From Brachycybe producta (Eukaryota; Arthropoda; Diplopoda; Playtdesmida; Andrognathidae), in contig JAUPFP010000021.1 of NCBI GenBank assembly GCA_036925085.1, positions 3,684,027-3,748,026 on the forward strand: a stretch of 64,000 nucleotides of DNA. Reading direction: 5' to 3'. Shown piece after piece: positions 10,601 through 21,050 of the stretch (positions are counted from its first letter, which is position 1; every line of letters starts with the position of its first letter). Below the pieces are notes generated by a model. That model saw only the letters and a program-made list of their open reading frames with translations. It did no database searches and was not told where the DNA came from. The position numbers and the translations under genes are program-made.

Positions 10601-13160
10601 ATACAATTGTGATCGTTTCATTTCAGGTGATTCTTTTGATTGTTTTATTGTTTTTGAGAAAAGAAGTACCGAAAGTTGAGAAGTTATTCGAAGAAGCCGG
10701 AAATTGTCTCTGGGAACTTCCGTGCCTTTTTCTTCAACCCTTTTGGACTGTGGTCGTTTTAATTATTTTCTTCTTGTTTTGGATTTTCGTTATGTTGGCA
10801 CTCGGAACGGCCGGTGAGAGTCTTGAACTTTGTCGCCTCTGTACAAACTGAGAAAATTCAATTTGGTCGTTTGAAATTTGATTTAGATCTTCCAAACAGT
10901 AACGAAATATCTGGTCCGCTTAATAGCAACAGTAGTAAAGGCAGCTCAACCAACTCTACGAATGCAACTTCGGATTGGACGTCGCTGTTTGCAGTCAACA
11001 TAGAAGCAGTACGTTTCCTGTTTGCTGCTGCAAACATGTTTCACAAACAGATGATTTATGAACACATATTATTTTACGTTTCAGAAATTGAAATTGTTTT
11101 GCAAACTAGAATAATAGCTGAATCACTTAAGACTATTTTCGTTTTGATATCTTTCAAAATACATTTTTTAAAGACATAAACTTAAAAAGTATTGTCTGCT
11201 TAAAGTCGGGTCATTTTCAAACTTAACATAAATAGCTTATTTTAAAAGATATCAAAATGAAAATACTCTTAAGTGATTCAGCTAACCTTCTACTCTCTAA
11301 ATCACTTACAATTTTTTCTTAATTTATTTCTTTTGAAAGAATTAAAGAGTTCAATAAGTGTTTACACTTTTAAAACCAGTTTAATCGTTATTGTTCGTTT
11401 TTTATGTTATTATCAGGTGAAAGGTATCACCGTAATTGATTACATCGATCCGTCATGGGTGAAGTACATGTGGTGGTATTACTTTATCGCTTTAATTTGG
11501 ATCAGCGAGTTTATTCTTGCGTGTCAGCAAATGATTCTTGCTGGTACAGTTGCCAAGTGGTACTTTGCAGAGTAGGTGTCTTCGATTCTGTGTCTTGTTT
11601 TTTTGAGACATTCTCTAGTTTGATTTGAAATTGTATACGAAACGGATTTCAGAGATAGAGACGAAATGCGATGTACGATTCCGAAAGCATTCTTCAACCT
11701 TGTGTTGTTTCATTTGGGTTCCGTCGCAAAGGGATCCTTTTTAATAACGGTGTTCAAAGTTCCTCGACTCATCTTAACGTATCTTCAAGAACAGTGAAGG
11801 ACATTTTTTACATCTCATTTTTTACGGAACCAAAAACTTACTGTTTTTCATATATTTCTTTAGACTTAATGGATCGCCTGACGGCAGTTGTAAACGCTGC
11901 TGTTCGAAAGGTTGCATTTGTTGCCTTTGGTGCTTTGAAAAATTCATCAAATACATAAATCACAATGCATATACTGTCATCGGTGATTGTTTTTTATAAT
12001 TTTTTTTAATGATTATTCTCTTATTGAAATACGTTTCTTCTTCTTCTCAGCTATTGATGGGTGCAACTTTTGTCCGGCAGCTCAGGAGGTAAAAAATAAA
12101 ATTGTTTTTAGCGAATCGCATTCAGCGCTAATCGTATTCGTGGTGTTTTTTTAAAAGGCGTTCGCTTGCCTCGTAAAAAACACGGCAACTATCGCAGCTT
12201 TGAATAGCATCGGAGACTTTGTTTTGTTCCTTGCCAAATGTCTGGTCACAAGCATCACTGCCATCATTGGTCTTCTAGTCATGAAGGCATGTCGACACGT
12301 TTAAAAAGGAGAGAGAGAGAGAGAAAGCAGTTGGATTTGAATAATCATTTCATGTTTTTTTTACTTTTAATTTCAGCTAAACCCTAATCTCCATTTTTAT
12401 GCCTTTCCAATTCTTATCGTTTGCATATTTGCATTCTTTATATCACATTGTATTCTTTCGTTGTTCGAGATTGTTCTCGACACGCTCACGCTTTGTTACT
12501 GCGAAAGTGCAGAACATGCCGACGAATCGCTGAGAGTAAGTTTCTAGAAATGAATCTTTCATGAATTGAGGGATAATAATAATATAGCTAACTTTCACAT
12601 GAAAGAAGTGAAACGATAATGGAGCTACTCTTCTAGTTTCTAAAACACTAGTTTCTCTTCATTTTTTCTTCTGAAAGACAAATTAATCAAGAGTTCAAAA
12701 ATCAGCTGTCCATAAAACATCTGAAAATGATGATTTACTTAATGTGGTTTATTTTAAAATATTTTAATTTAATAAATTATTTAACTAGAAGCAGCTTGTA
12801 TATATGCCTCATCCTAAGAAACAGCTTGTGACATCATAGGGATTTACGAAAAATGTGGGATTGTGTCATTTAGTCTGATAAAAAAAAGTGATTATATCAA
12901 ACGTTTTCAAAAGTTTAAAACGAGAAGGTTTCTTGAAATCTTTTATTACCCCCTTTTTTATCACGAGAAATTGACACAATTGTCAATTTTCCGTCAATCC
13001 CTCTGACGTCAATAGCTACTTCTTAGGATGAGTCAGGTATATAAAATTGGACCAAAACGATTTCTCTTTTTTTTTCTAGGCCTGTTTTAAGAAGACTAAT
13101 GATGCAGCTGGCGAGTCTAATGATGGTATCGAACTTGAAACTCTTAGAGCAACTAACTAA
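7645..13160 (+). CDS. Choline transporter-like protein (SLC44A/CTL family)
   Basis: Sixteen exons: 7645-7674, 8267-8338, 8420-8562, 9328-9579, 9643-9809, 9878-9967, 10062-10201, 10627-10813, 10887-11008, 11417-11571, 11653-11793, 11864-11982, 12051-12088, 12158-12286, 12377-12535, 13080-13160. They total 2025 nt (674 residues), normal for a family of about 650-700. Family marks in order: N-terminal helix ending [15 protein letters not shown] (about 57), an extracellular loop with CVRQCP, LQPFWT (about 340), the signature [20 protein letters not shown] (about 417), GSVAKGS (about 475) and the [11 protein letters not shown] block (about 520). Members carry choline or related solutes across plasma or mitochondrial membranes; the substrate here is inferred. 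Exon 9 encodes an Asn/Ser-rich loop with several N-glycosylation sequons. Introns after exons 2 and 14 appear to use GC donors. Paralogue unresolved (best remembered match CTL1). Confidence 0.93.
8640..9265. mobile_element. Main repeat family, two copies in CTL intron 3
   Basis: Copy one (about 8640-9040) has AGAAACTAGAACGGTAGC and CTACCCTTCTAGTTTCTAAA. Copy two (about 9040-9265) is more decayed, ending with ATTACTCCTCAAGTTTCTAA. Confidence 0.7.
10265..10600. mobile_element. Main repeat family, copy in CTL intron 7
   Basis: Contains AGAAACTAGAAAGGTAGTTG and the inverse CTACCCTTCTAGTTTCTAAA, then GACAGAATAATCAAGAGTTC and GGCGTTTACACTGTAAGACC, the standard right end of the family. Confidence 0.8.
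11075..11400. mobile_element. Main repeat family, copy in CTL intron 9
   Basis: Left arm GCAAACTAGAATAATAGC and right arm CTAACCTTCTACTCTCTAAA flank the AAAGTTGGGTCATTTTCAAA-type centre. Right end is GTGTTTACACTTTTAAAACC. Confidence 0.75.
12803..13041. mobile_element. TGACGTCA-bearing palindromic element, copy 1 (CTL intron 15)
   Basis: Left end CTCATCCTAAGAAACAGCTT with TGACATCA; right end has CTGACGTCAATAGCT and CTTCTTAGGATGAGTC, its inverse. Related to the element at 17825-18026. No coding content. Confidence 0.65.
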
Positions 13161-13491
13161 AAAAAAACATGTCTTCCAATTTACTTGTTTTTAAAAAAAA
13201 AAAGCTTTATACTTAACTAAATAATTAATCTTGCCATAATAAGTCAGATGCACCTGTACCTGAATGATTTCTACAATGATCACAATTTTTAATGTATATT
13301 TTTTTTAAAAAAAAATTTCTTATTTGATTAGAATAAAAATTCTGTTTCTTACAAATATTTTATATTTATATGTATTTTTTTGAAATTGTTACAAATTAAT
13401 CTTAACTTTTAAAAAGAACAATCAAAAAATTTAAGAAATTGTTATTAAAAATAATAAAACGTTTATACAAAAAAATAGACATCGATTTTTA
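13161..13491. other. Convergent 3' spacer between CTL and GTPBP6-like genes
   Basis: About 330 AT-rich bases shared as the 3' UTR region of two genes transcribed towards each other. It has T-runs and AATAAA-like motifs on both strands and no coding exon. Confidence 0.6.
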
Positions 13492-16400
13492 TTATATTCT
13501 TTTTTTTAAAGGATCGTAATCTAAGTTTCCGAATCGATGTCTGAACTTTGCTGCAGCCGATTCAACTAAAATGACTCTCATGATCATAAACTCGCAGTCT
13601 TCTTCATCCGGAATTGCACTCTGAATGGCTCCTTCTCTATAAAGCCAACTGAAACGATACAACATATTGAGTGCGGTTTCGATTCCTCGTTCTATTACGA
13701 CATGCCGGAATGTAATTATTTTATTACCTCATTTCTTCACCACCGTTTCGTACACGAAACACTTTCATCCCTCGATCTGTCACTTCCATGAGTAGATCTT
13801 CGACACATAGCATTACATCTTCTAATCCGCTACCAAGAGTTGCAGAAACAGGTATAAACTTATCGTCACCTCCAAGTTCAAAGCTTAAAATGGAAAAAAA
13901 AAAAATATTAACTTGTTTTGTTTTTACCTGACTTGCGAACTTTTGATTATTCTGCATTTTCAGCAGAGGAACCACTAAGGAGAAATTGAAAGTGTTAGAA
14001 ACTAGAAAGCGGTAGCTGTATCACTTTATAGTAATTTTCGGGTTGATATCTTTCAAAATAAACTTTTTTTTGGCAGTTTGAAAATGAACCAATTTTAATC
14101 AGGTGATATTTTTTTGAGAGATCAACATAAAAATACTTTTACGTGATTGAGCCACTTTTCTAATTTCTAAAACACTTTTGAGTGTTTTCTTATTTTTGCT
14201 TCTGGAAAATAAAATAACCAGAGTTGAAAGGGCGTTTACACTTAAAACCATCGTAATCTCTGGATATTCTTACTCTGGAATCAAATCGATCTTGTTTCCA
14301 ACTTCGATCACGTTATCGTAAACATTTTCAGGAATATTCAATCCCTTCAGCGTTTCCATCACGCAGTCATGTTGAGCGTTTGTATCTGGATGACTGACGT
14401 CTCTTACGTGTATTATAAGATCCTAAATTAAGATGTCTTATGAACAGCTGATTTTCAAACTCTGATTACTATTTTGTCTTTCAGAAGAGCAAAATGAAGA
14501 GAAACTAGAAAGTGTTTTCGAAACTAGAAGGGTAACCCCAACCACTTAATAGTATTTTCATGTTGAGGATCTTTCAAAATTAACTTTTAATAGATCAAAA
14601 ATTAATAAAAATATCGTCCGAATTAATTTGGGTCATTTTCAAACGTAAAGAAGCTTATTTTAAAAGATGCCAATATGGAATTGGAGCTACTCTTCTAGTT
14701 TGTAAAACACTTTCTAGTTTCTTTTAATTTTGCTCCTTAAAAGACAGAATATTCAGAGTTCAAAGGGCGTTTACACTTTAAACTATTTCCGTTTTACAGC
14801 ATTCAATGCATCTTCGAGTGTCGCATTAAACGACTGAATGAGCTGCGTCGGAATATCCGAAATGAACCCAACGGTGTCTACGTAGATTACTGGAACACGG
14901 TTAAGAAGATATCCTCCGTGAGCCGTCACGTCCAGAGTTGCAAACAAACGATTTAAAGGTTTCATGTCTTTTTCGCCGGTCAAAGCCTTGATCAACGAAG
15001 TCTTTCCTTCGAATTCGAAGAAAACATTCAAATATACTAAACGTTAAAAACCACGTTATCTTTTGTCTTCTTTACCTGAATTTGTGTATCCGACAACTGC
15101 GATGATGGGTAACTCTTTTTTTCCTCGTTGTTTACGAATGACTTTTCTGTGTCCTTCGATTTTCTTTAGAGTTTGTTTTATTTTTGCTTCTCTCTCCTAC
15201 AAAAAAAAAAGAAGCAATTGAAAAATCTCCAATAAATAGTTATTCGTTTAAGGTGGTTTTAAAATATAAATTGCCTCTCGAACTTCTTGATTATTTTGTC
15301 TTTCAGGTGTGAAATGAAGGGGAACTTGAATGTGTTTTAGAAACTAGAAAGGCTGTTTTCATGTTGATATCTTTCAAAATGAACCTTTTATGCGGGCTTT
15401 ATAAATTATTTTATATTTTATTTTAAAAGATATATAACGTGAAAATATTCTTTAAGTGATTCAGCTACCCTTCTAGTTTCTAAAACGAGTTTTAGTTTCT
15501 CTTAATTTTGCTATTGAAATTACAGAATAATCAAAAATTCGAAAACCCGGCTGATCATAACGTCTCTCTTACGGCCAAAAGTCGTTTTCGTAGTTCATAA
15601 AATGTTTCTCCGGATCCTCCTATGTAACGTGTTCCTCCGGCAAGTTTACCGTGACCTCCTTCGTTAATTCGTTTCAACCTAGATCTGTCCAATTTAAGAA
15701 GTTATATATACATGACAAATCAAAGCCAAAAAACGTTTCTTAAGCTATTCGAACCAAGATAAAAACCTCAAATATGGTATCTCGGCTAAAGCAACCTGAA
15801 GTTTCGATACTTTAGTTTTAGCATGCTCTCTGAATATTTGTAAAACAACTGCATATCGATCGAACACGGTCAATCCTAAAATCGATTCTAATTCTTCATG
15901 TTGTACATCTGACAACTGATCTACATTTATGAAGACTGCCGACAAGTGAGATTTATTGCAGACCATTTCTTTAAGCTTATCGATGTTTCCCTTTCCAAAA
16001 ACCTGTTTCTTCTCAATGCTTTTCGTTCCCAGGAACATCTAATGAGAAATTATAACGAAAAAGAGAAACGTTAGTAAACAAACAAAAACAATGTTAGCAA
16101 TTTTTTTTGAGAACCTTTCCCATAACCCTCCAGTTAGGAATCGTTTCAGCTAAAGTAACAGCTTCATCCATTTGTAAATTAATAGTAGTGTTCCATTTAC
16201 GTCCAGGACCACTTTGTATATTAGGCTGAATAAGAAATAGTCGGTGTCCAGCTCCTGGTACTTGAAAAAAAGTCTGAACGAATTGTTCGTGATCTCTGTC
16301 ACGTAGAACGCCATCATCGGATTCGTCAGACTCCGAGTTGAAAAACCTCACTGAAACAACCTTATTTGATCTTATTAACGTCGTTAATAAGCAAGAACGA

Positions 16401-16501
16401 TTATTTCTATATTGATAAACGCTTCTTTTCTGTGTAATCATGCATTTTAATGTAGTTTTCAATCTTGTATATAAAGATAAACATCTAATATTTGAAAACA
16501 T
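13492..16501 (-). CDS. GTPBP6: GTPBP6/HflX-family GTPase, probably mitochondrial
   Basis: Eight exons on the minus strand: 16501-16115, 16038-15767, 15684-15573, 15196-15076, 15006-14798, 14422-14274, 13883-13728, 13648-13492; 520 residues, close to human GTPBP6. The HflX N-terminal domain (VFGKGN, VFDRYAVVLQIF, LQVALAEIPYL, GGTRYIGGSGE) leads through a Lys/Arg-rich helix into the G domain: P-loop GYTNSGKTS across exons 4-5 (about 292), DTVGF (about 341) and NKID (about 410). The C-terminal domain ends in KFRHRFG. HflX proteins split or rescue ribosomes; the human protein acts in mitochondrial ribosome recycling and biogenesis. The Arg/Ser-rich, acid-poor N-terminus fits a mitochondrial presequence (inference). 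Convergent with CTL, divergent from the eisosome-like gene. Introns 5, 6 and 7 each hold, or abut, main-family repeats. All splice phases close. Confidence 0.93.
13965..14265. mobile_element. Main repeat family, copy in GTPBP6-like intron 6
   Basis: Contains GAAACTAGAAAGCGGTAGCT, the centre with TTTCAAAATAAAC, then the inverse TTTCTAATTTCTAAAACAC and the terminal GGCGTTTACACTTAAAACCA. Confidence 0.75.
14430..14790. mobile_element. Main repeat family, copy in GTPBP6-like intron 5
   Basis: Left end ATGTCTTATGAACAGCTGAT differs from the right end GGCGTTTACACTTTAAAC, so this copy joins both end types known in the family. Arms: CGAAACTAGAAGGGTAAC and CTACTCTTCTAGTTTGTAAA. Confidence 0.8.
15245..15560. 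mobile_element. Main repeat family, copy in GTPBP6-like intron 3
   Basis: Left end TTTAAGGTGGTTTTAAAATA shows the TTAAGGTGG terminus. Arms are AGAAACTAGAAAGGC and CTACCCTTCTAGTTTCTAAA. The right end is the ...CTGATCATAACG type. Confidence 0.8.
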
Positions 16502-17300
16502 TATGATTATTTGTAAAGTTACGTCATTTACGCGGCAAATAAAAGCACATGGCCTAAGATAGATATATAGAGGTAGCTCAACTAAACATTTTGCCTATGG
16601 ACCATTCGGTGACGACGGTGAAGGTAGCCCATAGATTGCGCCACCTCTACCTAGAGCTACATATCTTCTGCGTTGCATTATGATTCAATTATTACGCATA
16701 CAATGTCATGATTTAAATTTTAAAATATTTTTAAGAAAGAAAAAAATACATAAATAAAGAGAGGTAGGGTAAATAAAAAATACCTTGAAGAGAGGCTATA
16801 TAATTAAAGCTAACTCATTCACGACGTTATTCTTAACATGTAGTTTTGCTACCTCTATATATTTATCTGACGTCTTTTAAATTCAAGAGGGATGACATAG
16901 AATAAAATCATTAAAGGGATTCACGAAGATTCACAAAAATCCACAACATATAGTATTTATATAAAGCCATTTTTCTTATTATTCGCGTTTTACTGAACAC
17001 CTAGAATAGAATTTAATTTTTAAAATACACTAAAACGTGGATAAAAACAAAAATAGCTTGCCATACCGTACGAGATTGACTTCCTGTGTCGTCTCCTTTG
17101 TTTTTATCCGCTGCTTAAATCAGCGGCGATTAAGCTGACAAATCGTAAGCTAAGCAGTAGAGGACGCCACTGTCTATGTAATTTCGTGATGGTCTGATGC
17201 ACTTTATATGGCATTCAATGGCCTTATATGATCGTCTTTGTGTTTGTATTTAATTTTTTATTTTCTCATCTTGCAGCAGTTTTATTTTTCTTCTATAAAC
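16502..17300. promoter_or_regulatory. Divergent spacer between GTPBP6-like and eisosome-like genes
   Basis: About 800 bases between two start codons pointing away from each other, so it should hold both promoters. About 310 bases of it are an inverted-repeat element (16557-16868). No clear TATA box or initiator was identified; the promoter role is inferred from gene arrangement. Confidence 0.5.
16557..16868. mobile_element. Inverted-repeat element with ATATAGAGGTAGC termini
   Basis: Left end AGATATATAGAGGTAGCTCA; right end TGCTACCTCTATATATTTAT, its inverse. Inside, CACCTCTACCTAGAGC forms a further small palindrome. A related fragment (AAATAGAGGTGGCTCAACTA) lies near 4312. Confidence 0.65.
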
Positions 17301-20300
17301 ATGGATAGAGCTAGTAAGGCTATAAGAAGGTGAGTAGACTTTACCAAATTATCATTGTTTATATATATTTTTTAATGTCTGATTTGTTGTTTATTGAACT
17401 TATCACTGTTTTCAATGGAAGTTTCTTTCGTTTGTTTTTGCTTGGTTTTTAGGCTTATTGTGTTTTCATATTATTTGTTGTACTTCCTGAATAAGGAAAA
17501 AAAAAATGTTTGTTCAGTTTTCTCTTTTCTTTCGACCATGACCTTTCTTTTGTTCTGTACTTATTACTTAATTTAACAAGACATATTATTCTATTAAAAT
17601 CAGTCGAGAAAAAAGTAAAAGAGAAGCTCATAAAAAAGACGAATCTAATTGATGAAAACGTCGCTTTTTCTCTGCTTTAAAGGAGTGGCGTTCGATTAAA
17701 ATCATTAGGAGGTGGACACGCAGATCTAAATATGGTCATTTCAGAACTGAAAGATGTAAGACAAGCAGCTAAAATTCTGATGCAAGCTCAGAATACTGGT
17801 AAATGTATAGTTGTTTCACTTTAAAAATGAAGCTTGTGACGTCAGAAAGGGGGGGGGGGTGGGGTTGACAAAAAATGTAACATTGTGTCATTTAGTTTGA
17901 TAAAAACAAAAATGTTCTCAGCAGTTTAAACAAAAAGATTCTTGATTTTATCTTCCTTTTTATCAGTCAAAATGACACAAAATTAAATTTTTTGTCAACC
18001 CCTGTGACGTCACAAGCTTCATTTTACAGTGAAGGTACCTTAATTGAGTGGCTTGTTTTCAGGAGAATGTTATAAATACTAACGTATGTTTTTTTTATTA
18101 CAGCTTCACAGGATATGTTAAAGTGGTCTCTAAATGCTGAGAACAGAGCAATTCAGGTTAATTAGTAATTTATTTTTTATTTGAGGATTTTTTTTTTCGA
18201 TTAGTTGCCATTACTCCTCCATGCTAAGGCTATGGAGTGGTTATTTAGATTGTACCAAAGGCGAGAAATAAGGCTAAATTGCTGTACAATCTTTTGCAGA
18301 GAGGCTAAGTGGCTGGTAATCGAAAGAATTCCGGTTTTTAATATTTTTCTGGCTGCGGTTTTTTTTTATTTTTTGGACGTGATTTCATAAAAAAAGGCTG
18401 AGGACGGGTTTTTTTTTTAAAGGAGTTTGTGAACAATTTTAAGGTTTATTTGAAACTAGAGACTTTTAAATGAAGATGATTTTATCATTTTCATTATGAT
18501 ATATTTGAAAATGAATTTTTAAAGGCTGTTTTTAAGAGTAGCCATTTGCAAAAGATGCAAATGAAGGAGAAAGTTGGTTATTCTGCAAATCATACGCCCC
18601 ACGTTAAGAAAAAAATTGAAAGTATTTTAGAAACTAAAAGAGGGTTCACTTTTAGGCGCATTTAATTGTTGAAATTTTGTAAAGAATAAACATTTTATCA
18701 AAGTTTAAATTTTTTAGTTTTTCGTTTTTTTTTCAATTTGGACGAAATGTGTGAAAAGAATGCAAATGAAGAAGAAACACGTGCAATAGAACACTTGATT
18801 ATTTTGTAAATCAGGTGCCATTTAGAAAATTGAAGAGAATCAAGGTGAAGTTTCATGTTGAAAATTTTAAAAATAAACGTAAAATTTCAATTTCAAGTTG
18901 GATCCAAAAATGTCAGAAAAAAACTGTAAAAACCACAAGAAATTTGAATTTTTTTTATCAAGTTTTAAAACTACAATAAAATGTTCTTATTAAAAAAAAC
19001 CAACCTGAAAATCATTAAATGATTTAGTTATTGCTTTCTAGTTTTTAAAATCACTGAAAAAACAGTTTTGACTGTCTAAATTTTAAGAGAAAAAGAAATC
19101 GTAAAATTTCTAACAAAAACAGTGAAAAACTACTTTGAACTGTCAATAAAATTTTTAATAATAAATTATAGCATCATAAAAATTATTTATTATTTACTTT
19201 TCTAGTCTCTATGTTGACAAATGTTTTTTTTTTTTTAAATTGTTTTGAATTGTTTTGTTTTTTTCTGCGCCATTTTAATGACAAAACAAAAAAAAAATTG
19301 CATCAATTTCGTCGTTACCTTGAGTAATTACGTGTTAATGCTTTCTTTGTTTTTGTTTTTTTGATTGTTAGGATGTTGCGAGTCAACTGGCCGAGTTGAA
19401 TAGCCTCTGGACCGAAGTACAGAAGGAGTTTACTGGTGATTCATGAGTCATACGAACGAAATGTTTTCTCAGTGACATGGTTCCTTTTTGTTATATTGTT
19501 AACAGAACAACTGAAGGACTACAAATATCAGTTCGAAGTTATTCTCGAAGGAGAGCGTCACGTAGATCAAGCGAGAAACCATTTGGTTTGCGTGTTTTAT
19601 TCTTTACTCTTTGTTTTCCTTTTTTTTTCGAAACGACTTTTAAATTTGTTTGTTTTTTGGTAGCTGGCTTGCGAACAACGTGAAATGAAGTTCAAGAAGG
19701 AGTTAAAGAAAGCGGCTAAGGTTTAAGAATCGCTTGTCGTGTGTTCTCGAAAGAGTTTTAATCATTTTAACTTTTATTAGAAAGCAACTCAAGAAGAAAT
19801 TCGACAGTTGGAGATAAAATTAATGCAAGCCGAAAGCGCAAAAGATTTAGCGCAACTCGAGGGTTTGTTACAAGTTTCGGAACCTTTTGTAAGTTAACTT
19901 TACGAGTTGAAGGTTTGTTTTTGTAGTCTTGGACAGGTTACGAGAAAACGAAGCCCTGAAGACGATGCGATTCAAACAGGGAATATTAAAAATATCGGAA
20001 GCATACGTTGAACTGGCGAATAAATGCGCCATTATATTCGGAGCTCAAAGGGTAACAAACGGAATCTTTTTTTTAGTAAATTTTATTCTTAAAATGTTTT
20101 TTTTTTAATCTGATGAAAAAATAAAAGGATATTTCGTGTCATATACCAGATGTAGAAGGTCATGACCTTCATGAAATCAAATACACTGGTACGAAATCAT
20201 GTTTTGGCATTGTTTTAAAAAAAGCGTTTGTAATGTGATGAACGTTTTGTTTTTTAAGGATCGGGAATAACGAAGCAGGCTGTCGTTAAAGCTAAAGATC

Positions 20301-21050
20301 GTGTTCGGCAGTATAGGCATCGAGCACATCATTTGATTCACAGGCCACAGCCTGCGATGGGTTGGTTTTTGTCGAAAGAAAGTAGATTAAGAGGGTGTCT
20401 CACTCCGCCCTTTTCGTAATTCCTCACCCGCGTTTTTCAAGCGAACCGTTTTTAAGGAGAAACATTGTGAAAAAAGTGTTATTCCTGAAAAAGCTTACTT
20501 GATGTTTTTGCATCTAAAAACGTCCATAAAGCCGCCTCGAAAGCCCTTGCGTCCTTTATGTTGTCATTGACCTTTGTAAAGAAATCGCTTGATTTGAATC
20601 TTTTACAAGAGAGCGCTGCAAACGAGAGGAAAACTGCTTTACACGTAAACTCCAGCATAAAAGGGGTGGAGTTGGAAGTCGTCTTATCTATTATCTTTGA
20701 TTTCCATATGGTTTCATTTTCGTGTCGTTTGTAGTTTGACGGTTTGTTTTTCTTCGTCCTTAAACACAGAGGAACCTCCTCCGCCTTACACTTTAGATTA
20801 CTATCGTGGTGATGCCGGGTCTTTCAACATAAGTTCTGCCGCTTTTTATCCGACCGAAGCCGGACCGGATCTTTACGAGCGAGAGCGATCTCCGTTCTTG
20901 GAAGTAATCCCTTGTCGTCAGAGGGTGTTAGCCAATCATCCCCTTGCGAATCGTAGTAATCCTCGTCCTCCTGAAAGAGACATCCGATGGAATCAGTTGG
21001 ATTACGAAGAGGATCTGTCCGGAGCAATGGGTGGAACCAAAATAGAATAA
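17301..21050 (+). CDS. Pil1/Lsp1 (eisosome)-like BAR-type coiled-coil protein
   Basis: Eleven exons: 17301-17329, 17683-17798, 18104-18156, 19372-19435, 19506-19585, 19664-19720, 19781-19862, 19927-20051, 20128-20188, 20259-20360, 20770-21050; 1050 nt, 349 residues, all phases closing. Residues about 25-225 are charged helices with the layout of fungal Pil1/Lsp1: a SLGGGHADLN opening, DMLKWSLNAENRAIQD (compare the fungal AAKQLSIWGLEND), then QLEIKLMQAESAKDLAQLE (compare VLEQELVRAEAESLVAEAQL), and a last helix with ISEAYVELANKC. In fungi such proteins form curved scaffolds under plasma-membrane furrows. After the helices the chain becomes basic and then disordered and Pro-rich, with a PPPPY motif (about 259) that could bind WW domains. 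No signal peptide or TM segment. The similarity was judged from memory only; another BAR-type family is the main alternative. The last splice (exon 10 to 11) is the least certain. Confidence 0.6.
17825..18026. mobile_element. TGACGTCA-bearing palindromic element, copy 2
   Basis: Nearly perfect hairpin in intron 2 of the eisosome-like gene. Left end ATGAAGCTTGTGACGTCA, right end TGACGTCACAAGCTTCAT. The arms continue with matching GTTGACAAAAAAT / ATTTTTTGTCAAC and GTGTCATTT / AAATGACAC. A run of G (GGGGGGGGGG) lies just inside the left end. Confidence 0.8.
18420..19330. repeat. Decayed main-family sequence in a 1.2-kb intron
   Basis: Scattered fragments such as TTTGAAACTAGAG, TTAGAAACTAAAAGAGG and TTCTAGTTTTTAAAATC remain in an AT-rich background. 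No single intact copy; looks like old, overlapping insertions. No exon was seen. Confidence 0.5.
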
